Below the pieces are notes generated by a model, which was not told where the DNA came from, ran no database searches, and saw nothing but the letters and a program-made list of their open reading frames with translations. A stretch of DNA of 19,118 bases from Bacillota bacterium (lineage in GTDB: Bacteria > Bacillota > Clostridia > Saccharofermentanales > DTU023). The position numbers were made by a program, and so were the translations under genes. The stretch spans positions 1 to 19,118 of the forward strand of contig JAEWFX010000032.1 of assembly GCA_023388605.1 (NCBI GenBank), written 5' to 3'. Of this stretch, positions 1-6,453 are shown one piece after another. The stretch's first letter is position 1; each line of letters opens with the position of its first letter.

Positions 1-422
1 TCGAGGTTGCAACCTAATGATTTAGCCATTTGTTCATCGGTGTAATAGGAGAGCAAATCCAATACTTCTTCATCGGCAAGCAACAATTCGGCTGCAAAGA
101 TATTCGCTTCCTGCTCAGTTATAGTAGTCGCCTTGAGCAGAGTGCATTCGCGTATGCGATCAAAGTTCGCCATATCATCTTGGTGTAGAAGAGCGTGAGC
201 TAGTTCGTGGGCGATGACCTCCCGTGCGGTGATCTCGTCGAGAGATTGATTGTAGAAAAGACAGCGTCTGCCAGCGACTACAGCGAAAAAACCTGAGAGA
301 TTACCCAGAGGTTCGCAGTAGAGATGAATGTCGCAATCATTGGCTAGACGTCGAGGATCACGGGTGCCGTAGAGCTCGACCAAGCCTACAACTTTATCAT
401 AGATATACTGATGTACAGACAT
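1..422 (-). CDS. ImmA/IrrE family metallopeptidase (partial, 3' end outside window)
   Basis: Open reading frame starting at ATG 422-420 and running off the left edge, so the C-terminus is missing (140 residues visible). Translation begins MSVHQYIYDKVVGLVELYG and contains the zinc-protease motif HELAHALLH (HExxH, about residues 72-80), followed some 30 residues later by EQEANIFAAELLL, whose Glu/Asn region is the usual third-ligand helix of the ImmA/IrrE (DUF955) family. Members cleave or inactivate a partner XRE repressor, as ImmA does to ImmR in ICEBs1 and IrrE/PprI to DdrO. The start lies 6 nt after the stop of the XRE gene, and TAGGTG over that stop can serve as ribosome binding site, so the pair is probably translated from one mRNA. 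Partnership with the XRE protein is inferred from adjacency. Whether it belongs to a mobile element cannot be judged from this edge. Confidence 0.9.
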   Translation of the reverse strand, partial: MSVHQYIYDKVVGLVELYGTRDPRRLANDCDIHLYCEPLGNLSGFFAVVAGRRCLFYNQSLDEITAREVIAHELAHALLHQDDMANFDRIRECTLLKATTITEQEANIFAAELLLADEEVLDLLSYYTDEQMAKSLGCNL

Positions 423-428
423 GATCAC

Positions 429-800
429 CTACTGGCCGTCGTTTTTGGCATCCCAGTATGCTTTTAAGATAGCTTGCAGAGCGAGATCTTTATCTTTCTC
501 AGACATGCGACCGCCAGCAAACATCATCACAACTTTTTGGATCACAGCATCAGCATCTTCCTCACCCATGTCAGAGTGAATATTGTCGGAGATGAAACGG
601 CTACCCAGCATCAAAAGATCGTCGATATCTACCTCATAAAAATCAGCAATACGAACATAGATCGAACGCGTGCGAGGGCAAGTGTTGCCAAGCTCATAGT
701 TTTTATATGTTCTAGTAGAGACGCCGATCTTTTGAGCAGCCTCATCTTGAGTGAGACAACGTTCTTTGCGCAGGCGACGAAGTTTATTAGCGAGTGTCAT
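429..800 (-). CDS. XRE-family transcriptional regulator (ImmR-like)
   Basis: A 123-residue protein beginning MTLANKLRRLRKERCLTQDE. Residues about 4-63 form a Cro/C1-type helix-turn-helix (TQDEAAQKIGVSTRTYKNYE is the recognition region), followed by an acidic C-terminal segment of about 60 residues that I do not recognise. The ATG at 800-798 is chosen over the longer TTG start at 818 because GGAGG lies 6 nt upstream of the ATG and because the predicted transcription start (near 824) would leave the TTG almost without leader. It is the first gene of a bicistron with the ImmA-like peptidase and is divergent from the surface-protein gene, so autoregulation and control of that gene through the shared 818-1009 region is plausible. 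Function as a repressor is family-based; the target is inference. Confidence 0.9.
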   Translation of the reverse strand: MTLANKLRRLRKERCLTQDEAAQKIGVSTRTYKNYELGNTCPRTRSIYVRIADFYEVDIDDLLMLGSRFISDNIHSDMGEEDADAVIQKVVMMFAGGRMSEKDKDLALQAILKAYWDAKNDGQ

Positions 801-830
801 AATGCCTCCAAAGTGCAATTAACTTACACA

Positions 831-859
831 ATTATATGAATTAAATAAATAATATGCAA
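831..859 (-). promoter_or_regulatory. Promoter of the XRE/ImmA pair
   Basis: Reading the minus strand, TTGCAT (859-854) and a perfect TATAAT (836-831) are separated by 17 nt. The expected transcription start is near 824, giving a leader of about 24 nt that contains GGAGG before ATG 800. Box match and spacing are seen; activity is inferred. Confidence 0.75.
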
Positions 860-918
860 AGGCAAAGATTTTTTGCTATCTCTGTAGCTTTAGAAAAATT
901 TTGGCAAAAAAATAGTGC

Positions 919-948
919 TTGACAAAGGAATTCCGGGGGGGGTATGCT
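919..948 (+). promoter_or_regulatory. Promoter of the surface-protein gene with G8 spacer
   Basis: A perfect TTGACA (919-924) is followed after 18 nt by TATGCT (943-948, 4 of 6 matches to TATAAT). The last eight spacer bases, 935-942, are an uninterrupted G run touching the -10 box. Gain or loss of one G would change the spacing to 19 or 17 nt, which is known to alter sigma-70-type promoter strength strongly. Confidence 0.7.
935..942 (+). repeat. Homopolymeric G8 tract in promoter spacer
   Basis: Eight consecutive G, a simple repeat prone to slipped-strand mispairing, in otherwise AT-rich intergenic DNA. Its location between the -35 and -10 boxes of a surface-protein gene is the arrangement described for phase-variable porA in Neisseria meningitidis. 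Variability itself is not visible in a single sequence. Confidence 0.9.
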
Positions 949-1009
949 TGCTCTACACGAAGCAGGCTAACTGCCAAATAAGATAAAAGAATACTTTAGG
1001 GAGGAAGAC

Positions 1010-2755
1010 ATGAAAAAACTTAAAGTTTTGATTGCTCTCTTACTGGTACTGACCTTCAGCTTTTCATTAGTTGGAATTCATACCTTAAGAGTGTCAGCTG
1101 AAGAAGCTGCCCAAGATAAACAGGCTGCGCTGGAAGCTGCTAAAGCAAAACTCCAAGAGCTGAGAGACAAGGCTAATGGGGAAGAAGACTGGGAAGTCGC
1201 CATGGGATTGCAACAGCAGATCGACGAAGTCAAGGCTGAAATCGAAAAATTAGAGAAAGAGATCAGCGGTGAGGCTGTTGTCGAAGATAGAGCAGCAGAG
1301 CTCGAGGATCAACCCAAGGTAGAAGCACCTGAAGCTCCTAAGGAAGAAAAAGAAGCTGCTGAAGTTGCCAAAGAAGAAACTGTGCAACCAGATCCCGAAG
1401 ATGTCAAATTGCAAGAGGACATCGACACAACTAAAAAGCAACTCGAGGAAGCTAAAGCTGAAGTTGAAAAGGCCAACAAAACCTTGGCAGATGCAAATAC
1501 ATCTCTGAAAAAATTAAATGATGAATTAGAGAAGTTGAGAGCAGAAGCTAACGTAGAAGAAGATTGGCAAAAGAAAGAAGAGCTGAATGCTAAGATTGAA
1601 GCTAAAAAAGCTGAGATCGAAGAAGTGACTGCTAAGAAAGCCGAAGCCGAGCAACAGCTAGCAGAAGCAAATAAAGCTGTCGAAGAGTCAAATAAGAAGC
1701 TGGCAGATTTAGAAAAGCAACAAGCTGATCGTGAAGCTGCTAAACGTGCCGAAGCAGCCAAAAAGCAACAAGAAGCTGTCGCTAAAGCAGAAAAGCAATT
1801 AGAAGACGCTAAGGCTAAAGTCGAAGAAGTTAGTGCAGTATTAGCTGATGCAGAAAAAACTTTAAAGACTTTGAATGACGAATTAACAAAATTAAGAGAA
1901 AAAGCCAGCGTTGAAGAAGATTGGAACAAGAAAATAGAACTCAATGATAAAATCAGCGCTATCAAGGAAGAAATTAAGAAGGCTGAGAAAACTGTAGAAG
2001 AAGCAAAGAAGGCAAAAGAAGAGCAAAGCAAGTTACTAGCAGAACTTGAAAAAACTCTGAAAGATCTCAAAGCTCAGCCCGTTGATGCAGCACCTTCCAT
2101 TGAGCTTTTAATTGGTAAAGCAGAAGGCATCTTAAAAGATCTCATTATTCAGCAAGAAACTGTTGAAGATTACAATGAACGCGAAGCTTTAAATGCTAAG
2201 ATTCAATTAACTAAGAAAAATATCGAACGTATCAAAGAAATTAGCAATGAAGCCAAAAAGCTCGATGCAGAGACTGCTAAATTAAAGGCAACTCTTGCTG
2301 ACAAAGAAGCTAAGTTAGCTGAACTCAGAGAGCAAGCCATCTATGAAGAAGATTGGGAGAAAAAAGAAGAGCTCAACAGACAGATGAACCTGCTCAAAGC
2401 TGATATTGAAGCAGCTAAGAAAACCATTGAGTTCAACACTAACAAGTTACAAGAACTTTACAAAGAAGCTTTGGCTCTGGTTGAAGGTCAGCCTGTAACT
2501 CCAGTTGATCCTACTGAACCTGGTACTGATGAGCCTGGTACTGATGAGCCTGGTACAACTCAACCTGGTAATACTCAACCTGGTAATACTGACAGCAGTG
2601 TCGTTCCCGGCGGCAACACAGGATCTAATACTCAAGGTCAAACACAGGGTAATGCTTTACCTCGCACTGGTGAGGCAGAAGTTGGTGTTTCCGCTCTGTT
2701 ATTGATCGTGTTAGGTGCTTCACTGTTAGTAATTAGAAAAGTAAAGAACCACTAA
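1010..2755 (+). CDS. LPXTG-anchored coiled-coil surface protein with EEDW repeats
   Basis: A 581-residue secreted protein. Residues 1 to about 30 form a signal peptide (KK, hydrophobic core, likely cleavage after VSA). About residues 35-490 are Glu/Lys/Ala-rich and predicted to be coiled coil. Within them a short module recurs five times: a Leu-rich helix, then EEDW or VEDY (aromatic residue at 61, 186, 305, 388 and 449), then an L/M-N/Q-x-[KQ]-[IM] helix. The second and third copies lie in larger duplicated blocks about 119 residues apart. Residues about 495-545 form a Pro/Gly/Thr wall-spanning linker with five-residue repeats. The C-terminus has the sortase motif LPRTG (550-554), a hydrophobic segment and the basic tail RKVKNH. 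AGGGAGGA (998-1005) precedes the ATG. It is expected on the cell wall; ligand and function are unknown, and the rod-like shape suggests an adhesin or wall-structural role (inference). No sortase gene is in the window. Confidence 0.92.
   Translation: MKKLKVLIALLLVLTFSFSLVGIHTLRVSAEEAAQDKQAALEAAKAKLQELRDKANGEEDWEVAMGLQQQIDEVKAEIEKLEKEISGEAVVEDRAAELEDQPKVEAPEAPKEEKEAAEVAKEETVQPDPEDVKLQEDIDTTKKQLEEAKAEVEKANKTLADANTSLKKLNDELEKLRAEANVEEDWQKKEELNAKIEAKKAEIEEVTAKKAEAEQQLAEANKAVEESNKKLADLEKQQADREAAKRAEAAKKQQEAVAKAEKQLEDAKAKVEEVSAVLADAEKTLKTLNDELTKLREKASVEEDWNKKIELNDKISAIKEEIKKAEKTVEEAKKAKEEQSKLLAELEKTLKDLKAQPVDAAPSIELLIGKAEGILKDLIIQQETVEDYNEREALNAKIQLTKKNIERIKEISNEAKKLDAETAKLKATLADKEAKLAELREQAIYEEDWEKKEELNRQMNLLKADIEAAKKTIEFNTNKLQELYKEALALVEGQPVTPVDPTEPGTDEPGTDEPGTTQPGNTQPGNTDSSVVPGGNTGSNTQGQTQGNALPRTGEAEVGVSALLLIVLGASLLVIRKVKNH
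2513..2590 (+). repeat. 15-bp in-frame tandem repeats in the wall-spanning linker
   Basis: Units of ACTGATGAGCCTGGT occur twice without change (2525-2539, 2540-2554), followed by two diverged units ending CAACCTGGT (2555-2569, 2570-2584), with partial units on both sides. They encode PGTDE/PGTTQ/PGNTQ pentapeptides. Unit number can change without breaking the frame, so linker length may vary between strains. Confidence 0.85.
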
Positions 2756-2771
2756 GACACTTTATCCCTTT

Positions 2772-2804
2772 AAGAGAGAGAGCCAGACGGCTCTCTCTTT
2801 TTTT
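2772..2804 (+). terminator. Rho-independent terminator of the surface-protein gene
   Basis: The arm AAGAGAGAGAGCC (2772-2784), loop AGAC and complementary GGCTCTCTCT... (2789 onward) run into a T tract up to 2804. It lies 17 nt after the stop codon. Confidence 0.93.
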
Positions 2805-2935
2805 GCGAAATTAAATTAAACTTTGAGATTTTTGAAGTTTTTTATTTGAATCAATTTTGCATTTGTTCCGTCGTTTTGCCTACTGAATAGATAATTAATT
2901 TGTACAAAATGTAGAATAATATTTTTAGCTAGAAA

Positions 2936-3041
2936 AAATTAACTAAATTCTTGAAATAGAGAAAAAATTATCATATTATATTAGTGCATAGTGATTATCT
3001 ATATTTAGATGTTTATTTTTTGCAAAATATTTAGTTAATTT
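2936..3041 (+). promoter_or_regulatory. Inverted 13-bp repeat bracketing the regulator promoter
   Basis: AAATTAACTAAAT (2936-2948) and its exact reverse complement ATTTAGTTAATTT (3029-3041) lie just upstream of the -35 box and just upstream of the ribosome binding site of the YheO-like regulator. CTAG occurs near the outer edge of both arms. The left arm precedes the predicted transcript start, so this is not an RNA hairpin; a two-site operator is possible. The region is very AT-rich, which raises the chance of coincidence. Confidence 0.4.
2951..2979 (+). promoter_or_regulatory. Promoter of the regulator and probably of the purine cluster
   Basis: TTGAAA (2951-2956), 17-nt spacer, TATTAT (2974-2979). 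The expected transcript start is near 2986, leaving a leader of about 70 nt before ATG 3058. The rest of 2805-3057 is AT-rich and shows no other gene. No equally good promoter was found between the regulator and ygeW, so this one may drive the downstream genes too. Confidence 0.65.
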
Positions 3042-3057
3042 AACTAGAGGTAAGGAA

Positions 3058-3729
3058 ATGTTAACCAGAGAAGAGAAGCAGGAATATTTACGTAAATATA
3101 TTCCAATGGTTGATTTTTTCTCTCAGGCATCGGGTCCGAATTGTGAAGTCGTTTTACGTGATTTCCATGAAGATAGCAGTGAGATTATCTATATCGTCCA
3201 TGGTGAAATCAGTGGTCGCAAGGAGAAGCAGAGTATCAAGGGATTGATGCTACATAAGATAATGCGCAAAGACTACCACGAGACGGATTTTATTTCTAAT
3301 TATCTCTTGGCGAATGAAAGTGATCAGAAGTTGTTGAGAGCATCCACCTACTACATCAAAAAGGATGGTGAATTATGTGGTCTGCTCTGTGTTAATTATG
3401 ATTTGACAGATCTGATGCGTTATCGTGATTTTATGAATCACAAGTTGTTGTACGGACTCAGCTCAGTACACACTAGCAAAGATGTAGACGAAGATGACAA
3501 GCATCTAGATTCCATTGTTGAGCAGATGATTGAAGAAGAATTTCTTTATTGGGATCGCAAGATTCCTCTGCCACGTGTTGATCTCGAAGAAAATCCCATC
3601 CGCCGCCTCTATGAGCGTGGTGTATTCGGCCATAAGGGAACGGTCAGCAGAGTATCAGAGTTGTTGAACATCTCGGTACAATCGGTATATCGCTATATAA
3701 ATGCTATTGAACAACAGATTCAAGAATAA
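3058..3729 (+). CDS. YheO/DauR-like transcriptional regulator (PAS-like plus HTH)
   Basis: A 223-residue protein. The N-terminal part (about 10-125) matches the YheO-type PAS-like domain by pattern (GPNCEVVLRDF and later KKDGELCGLLCVNYD). The C-terminal part (about 180-220) has the NPIRRLYERGVFGHKGTVSR and LNISVQSVYRYI segments typical of the HTH_22 helix-turn-helix of this family. E. coli YheO belongs to this family, and DauR of Pseudomonas controls D-arginine catabolism. GAGG and AAGGA lie just upstream of the ATG. It is the first gene before ygeW, 75 nt apart, on the same strand. It therefore probably senses a purine-pathway metabolite and controls the cluster (inference). E. coli instead uses the sigma-54 activator YgeV in its equivalent region. 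The sign of regulation is unknown. Confidence 0.88.
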   Translation: MLTREEKQEYLRKYIPMVDFFSQASGPNCEVVLRDFHEDSSEIIYIVHGEISGRKEKQSIKGLMLHKIMRKDYHETDFISNYLLANESDQKLLRASTYYIKKDGELCGLLCVNYDLTDLMRYRDFMNHKLLYGLSSVHTSKDVDEDDKHLDSIVEQMIEEEFLYWDRKIPLPRVDLEENPIRRLYERGVFGHKGTVSRVSELLNISVQSVYRYINAIEQQIQE

Positions 3730-3741
3730 TTGTAAGCAACG

Positions 3742-3788
3742 CAGTTGAACACAACTGGTGGCAATATGTTTAAAGCCGGCAGAGCCGG
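3742..3788 (+). other. Two small hairpins in the regulator-ygeW gap
   Basis: CAGTTG-aaca-CAACTG (3742-3757) and CCGGC-aga-GCCGG (3776-3788) are perfect short stems in the 75-nt gap, ending 16 nt before the ygeW ATG. Neither is followed by a T tract, so they are not terminators; mRNA processing or translation control is possible. Confidence 0.4.
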
Positions 3789-3804
3789 AAGAAAGGTAGG
3801 AAAT

Positions 3805-5001
3805 ATGCAATTTAAGGAATTAGTGAATCGTCTAGATAATTTAGACTTTTCCAATCTGTATCACAATGACTTCTTCCTGACATGGGACAAGACTCTCGAA
3901 GAGTTGGAAGCAGTTTGGGTCGTAGCAGATGCACTTCGCCAACTGAGAGAAGAAAACAAATCCGCTCGTATCTTTGATTCAGGACTGGGCATCTCGATCT
4001 TCCGTGATAATTCAACCCGTACTCGTTTCTCCTTCAGCTCTGCTTGTAACATGCTGGGTTTAGAGGTAGCAGATCTCGATGAGAAAAAATCTCAGATCGC
4101 GCACGGTGAAACTCTGTTAGAGACAGCTAACATGGTCTCTTTCATGGCTGACGTCGTCGGTATCCGTGACGATATGTACATCGGTAAAGGTCACACCTAC
4201 CAGGTCGAGTTCGCTGAGAGTGTACAACGTGGTTACGATGAAGGAATTCTCGAACAACGTCCTACCGTTGTCTCATTGCAATGTGACATCGATCACCCCA
4301 CTCAATCCATGGCAGATACCTTACACCTCATCCATCACTTCGGTGGCGTAGAGAACCTCAAAGGTAAGAAAGTAGCTATGACTTGGGCCTACAGCCCCAG
4401 CTATGGTAAGCCTTTGTCAGTTCCTCAAGGCTCCATCGGTCTCTGGACTCGTTTAGGTATGGATGTCGTGCTGGCTCACCCCGAAGGATATGAAGTAATG
4501 CAAGACGTCGTCGAACTCGCTCACAAGAACGCCAAAGAGAGCGGCGGATCATTCAAAGTTACCAATGACATGAAAGAAGCCTTCAAGGATGCTGATTTCG
4601 TATATCCCAAGAGCTGGGCTCCCTTCGCTGCTATGGAAGAGCGTACCGAGCTGTACGGCAAAGGCGATTTCGACGGTATCGATGAATTAGAGCAACGCTT
4701 GCTGAAACAAAACGCTGAGCACAAAGATTGGGCTTGCACAGAAGAAATGATGAAGCTGACCAAAGATGGTAAAGCTCTCTACGGTCACCCGCTGCCCGCT
4801 GACATCACTGGTGTCTCCTGTAAAGAAGGTGAGGTAGATGCTTCAGTCTTCGATCGTTACCGCAAAGATCTGTATCGTGAAGCTTCATTCAAACCTTATG
4901 TAATCGCCGCCATGATCTTCTTACAACGCATCAAGAATCCTAAAGCTAAGTTAGAAGAACTGTACAACAAAGCTCCCAAGCGTTTACAGGATGCAGAATA
5001 A
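3805..5001 (+). CDS. ygeW: Knotted carbamoyltransferase YgeW
   Basis: A 398-residue protein, close to the 396 residues of E. coli YgeW, which I recognise along its whole length. Visible landmarks are the carbamoyl-phosphate loop FRDNSTRTRFSF, the segment CDIDHPTQSMAD, the knot-region motif TWAYSPSYGKPLSVPQG, YPKSWAP and DITGVSCKEGEV. The family resembles ornithine and aspartate carbamoyltransferases with a trefoil knot; its physiological substrate is not settled, and in purine-degrading clusters it is thought to transfer or remove a carbamoyl group on a ureido intermediate. ATG 3805 is chosen rather than upstream in-frame TTG 3745 or ATG 3766 because AGGTAGGA precedes it and the N-terminus then matches E. 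coli. Arginine codons are mostly CGT/CGC, a hint of high expression. ygeY follows after 30 nt. Confidence 0.95.
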   Translation: MQFKELVNRLDNLDFSNLYHNDFFLTWDKTLEELEAVWVVADALRQLREENKSARIFDSGLGISIFRDNSTRTRFSFSSACNMLGLEVADLDEKKSQIAHGETLLETANMVSFMADVVGIRDDMYIGKGHTYQVEFAESVQRGYDEGILEQRPTVVSLQCDIDHPTQSMADTLHLIHHFGGVENLKGKKVAMTWAYSPSYGKPLSVPQGSIGLWTRLGMDVVLAHPEGYEVMQDVVELAHKNAKESGGSFKVTNDMKEAFKDADFVYPKSWAPFAAMEERTELYGKGDFDGIDELEQRLLKQNAEHKDWACTEEMMKLTKDGKALYGHPLPADITGVSCKEGEVDASVFDRYRKDLYREASFKPYVIAAMIFLQRIKNPKAKLEELYNKAPKRLQDAE

Positions 5002-5031
5002 TTTCTGAAAGGTTAAGGAAGAAGGTATAAA

Positions 5032-6354
5032 ATGGCTAATTTAGATTTTGATCGTATTCGCGAAGCAGCCAAGAAGTACGAAGGCGAGATGACTCGCTTC
5101 CTGCGCGAGCTGGTTCTGCGTAAAGGTGAATCCTGTGAAGAAGGTGACAAAGCCTATCACATCAAAGCCGAGATGGAAAAATTAGGTTTCGATAAAGTCG
5201 AGATCGATCCTCAAGGTAATGTCTTAGGTTACATGGGTACTGGTAAGACCTTGATCGCTTTTGATGGTCACTACGATACAGTCGGTATCGGTAATATCGA
5301 GAACTGGGAGTTCGATCCCTATGAAGGTTTTGAGACCGAAACCACCATCGGTGGACGCGGTACCTCAGACCAGTTAGGCGGTGTTGTCTCAGCTTGCTAC
5401 GGCGCTAAGATCATGAAAGATCTGGGCTTGTTGACCGACAAATACACTGTGCTCGTCACCGCTACTGTTCAAGAAGAAGATTGCGATGGTAACTGTTGGT
5501 TGTACATTATCGAGCAAGATGGTGTCAAACCTGAATTCGTAGTTTCAACCGAGCCCACTGACGGTGGTATCTATCGTGGTCAACGCGGACGTATGGAAAT
5601 CCGTGTTGATGTTGACGGTGTCAGCTGCCACGGTTCAGCTCCTGAGCGTGGCGACAACGCTATCTACAAGATGGCAGAGATCCTCAAAGAGATCGAACAG
5701 TTGAACGAGAATCCTGCTGATGACAGTGTTGAGATCAAAGGTTTGGTCAAGATGTTGGATGAGAAGTACAACCCCGATTTCGAAGAAGCCAATTTCCTCG
5801 GTCGTGGTACAGTCACTACTTCTCAGATCTTCTACACTTCGCCTTCTCGTTGTGCAGTCGCAGATTCCTGCTCCATTTCACTCGATCGTCGTATGACCTC
5901 CGGTGAGACATGGGAAAGCTGCATCAAGGAAATCGAAGAGTTGCCAGCTTGCAAAAAGCACGGTGCTAAGGTCTCCATGTACAAGTATGCTCGTGAGAGC
6001 TGGAGAGGCCTCGCTTATGAGCAAGACTGCTATTTCCCGACTTGGGTCATCCCCAAAGATCACAAAGTCACTAAAGCTCTGGAAAAGGCCTACACTTCAC
6101 TCTACGGAGACAAACGTATCGCTCCGCCGGTAGAAAAAGAGCAAGCCAAACGTGCAGCTCGTCCTCTGACCGACAAGTGGACTTTCTCCACCAATGGTGT
6201 AGCTATCATGGGTCGCCACGGCATTCCTTGCATCGGTTTCGGCCCTGGTGCTGAAGATCAAGCACATGCTCCTAACGAAGTTTCTTGGAAACAAGATCTC
6301 GTGACTTGTGCTGCAGTCTATGCTGCTCTGCCCACCATCTACACTGAAGAATAA
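5032..6354 (+). CDS. ygeY: YgeY-type M20-family metallohydrolase
   Basis: A 440-residue member of the M20/M28 di-zinc amidohydrolase/peptidase superfamily. Expected metal ligands are H80 in FDGHYDTVG (with D82), D113 in RGTSDQLGG, E148/E149 in VQEEDCDG, E174 in VSTEPTDGG and the C-terminal His in EDQAHAPNE. H200 in SCHGSAPERG belongs to the dimerisation-domain insert. Relatives hydrolyse N-acyl or N-carbamoyl amino acids (ArgE, DapE, carbamoyl-amino-acid hydrolases). Position between ygeW and ssnA suggests cleavage of a carbamoylated or acylated diaminopropionate-like intermediate (inference). AAGGAAGAAGG (5015-5025) precedes the ATG. The gene is followed by a strong terminator-like hairpin, so ygeW-ygeY may be made in excess over the genes behind them. 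Confidence 0.93.
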   Translation: MANLDFDRIREAAKKYEGEMTRFLRELVLRKGESCEEGDKAYHIKAEMEKLGFDKVEIDPQGNVLGYMGTGKTLIAFDGHYDTVGIGNIENWEFDPYEGFETETTIGGRGTSDQLGGVVSACYGAKIMKDLGLLTDKYTVLVTATVQEEDCDGNCWLYIIEQDGVKPEFVVSTEPTDGGIYRGQRGRMEIRVDVDGVSCHGSAPERGDNAIYKMAEILKEIEQLNENPADDSVEIKGLVKMLDEKYNPDFEEANFLGRGTVTTSQIFYTSPSRCAVADSCSISLDRRMTSGETWESCIKEIEELPACKKHGAKVSMYKYARESWRGLAYEQDCYFPTWVIPKDHKVTKALEKAYTSLYGDKRIAPPVEKEQAKRAARPLTDKWTFSTNGVAIMGRHGIPCIGFGPGAEDQAHAPNEVSWKQDLVTCAAVYAALPTIYTEE

Positions 6355-6362
6355 TACTTACG

Positions 6363-6395
6363 GACCTCCTCCCTTACAGGGGGAGGTCTCTTTTT
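6363..6395 (+). terminator. Terminator-like hairpin between ygeY and ssnA
   Basis: GACCTCCTCC (6363-6372) pairs with GGGGGAGGTC (6379-6388, one G-T wobble) around a 6-nt loop, followed by TCTTTTT (6389-6395). It begins 9 nt after the ygeY stop. No convincing promoter is visible in 6396-6453, so partial read-through into ssnA is more likely than a complete stop. Confidence 0.85.
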
Positions 6396-6453
6396 AGCTG
6401 CTGACTGAGGGTCGGCTACCGATGGCTACAGTGAGTAGCAGGAAGGTGCAACC

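Noticed and set aside
1..818. ImmA/ImmR pair taken as proof of an integrated mobile element
   Set aside because: No integrase, relaxase, attachment-site repeat or phage gene is visible; the pair alone also occurs as an ordinary chromosomal regulator.
1309..2070. 253-residue minus-strand reading frame opposite the surface-protein gene
   Set aside because: It is a Ser/Phe/Ala-rich mirror of the Glu/Lys/Ala-rich coiled coil, lacks a credible ribosome binding site, and the plus-strand gene has signal peptide, anchor, promoter and terminator.
2513..2590. Regular short repeats considered as a CRISPR array
   Set aside because: Units are 15 bp, directly adjacent without spacers, and in frame with a Pro/Gly/Thr linker, so they are coding tandem repeats.
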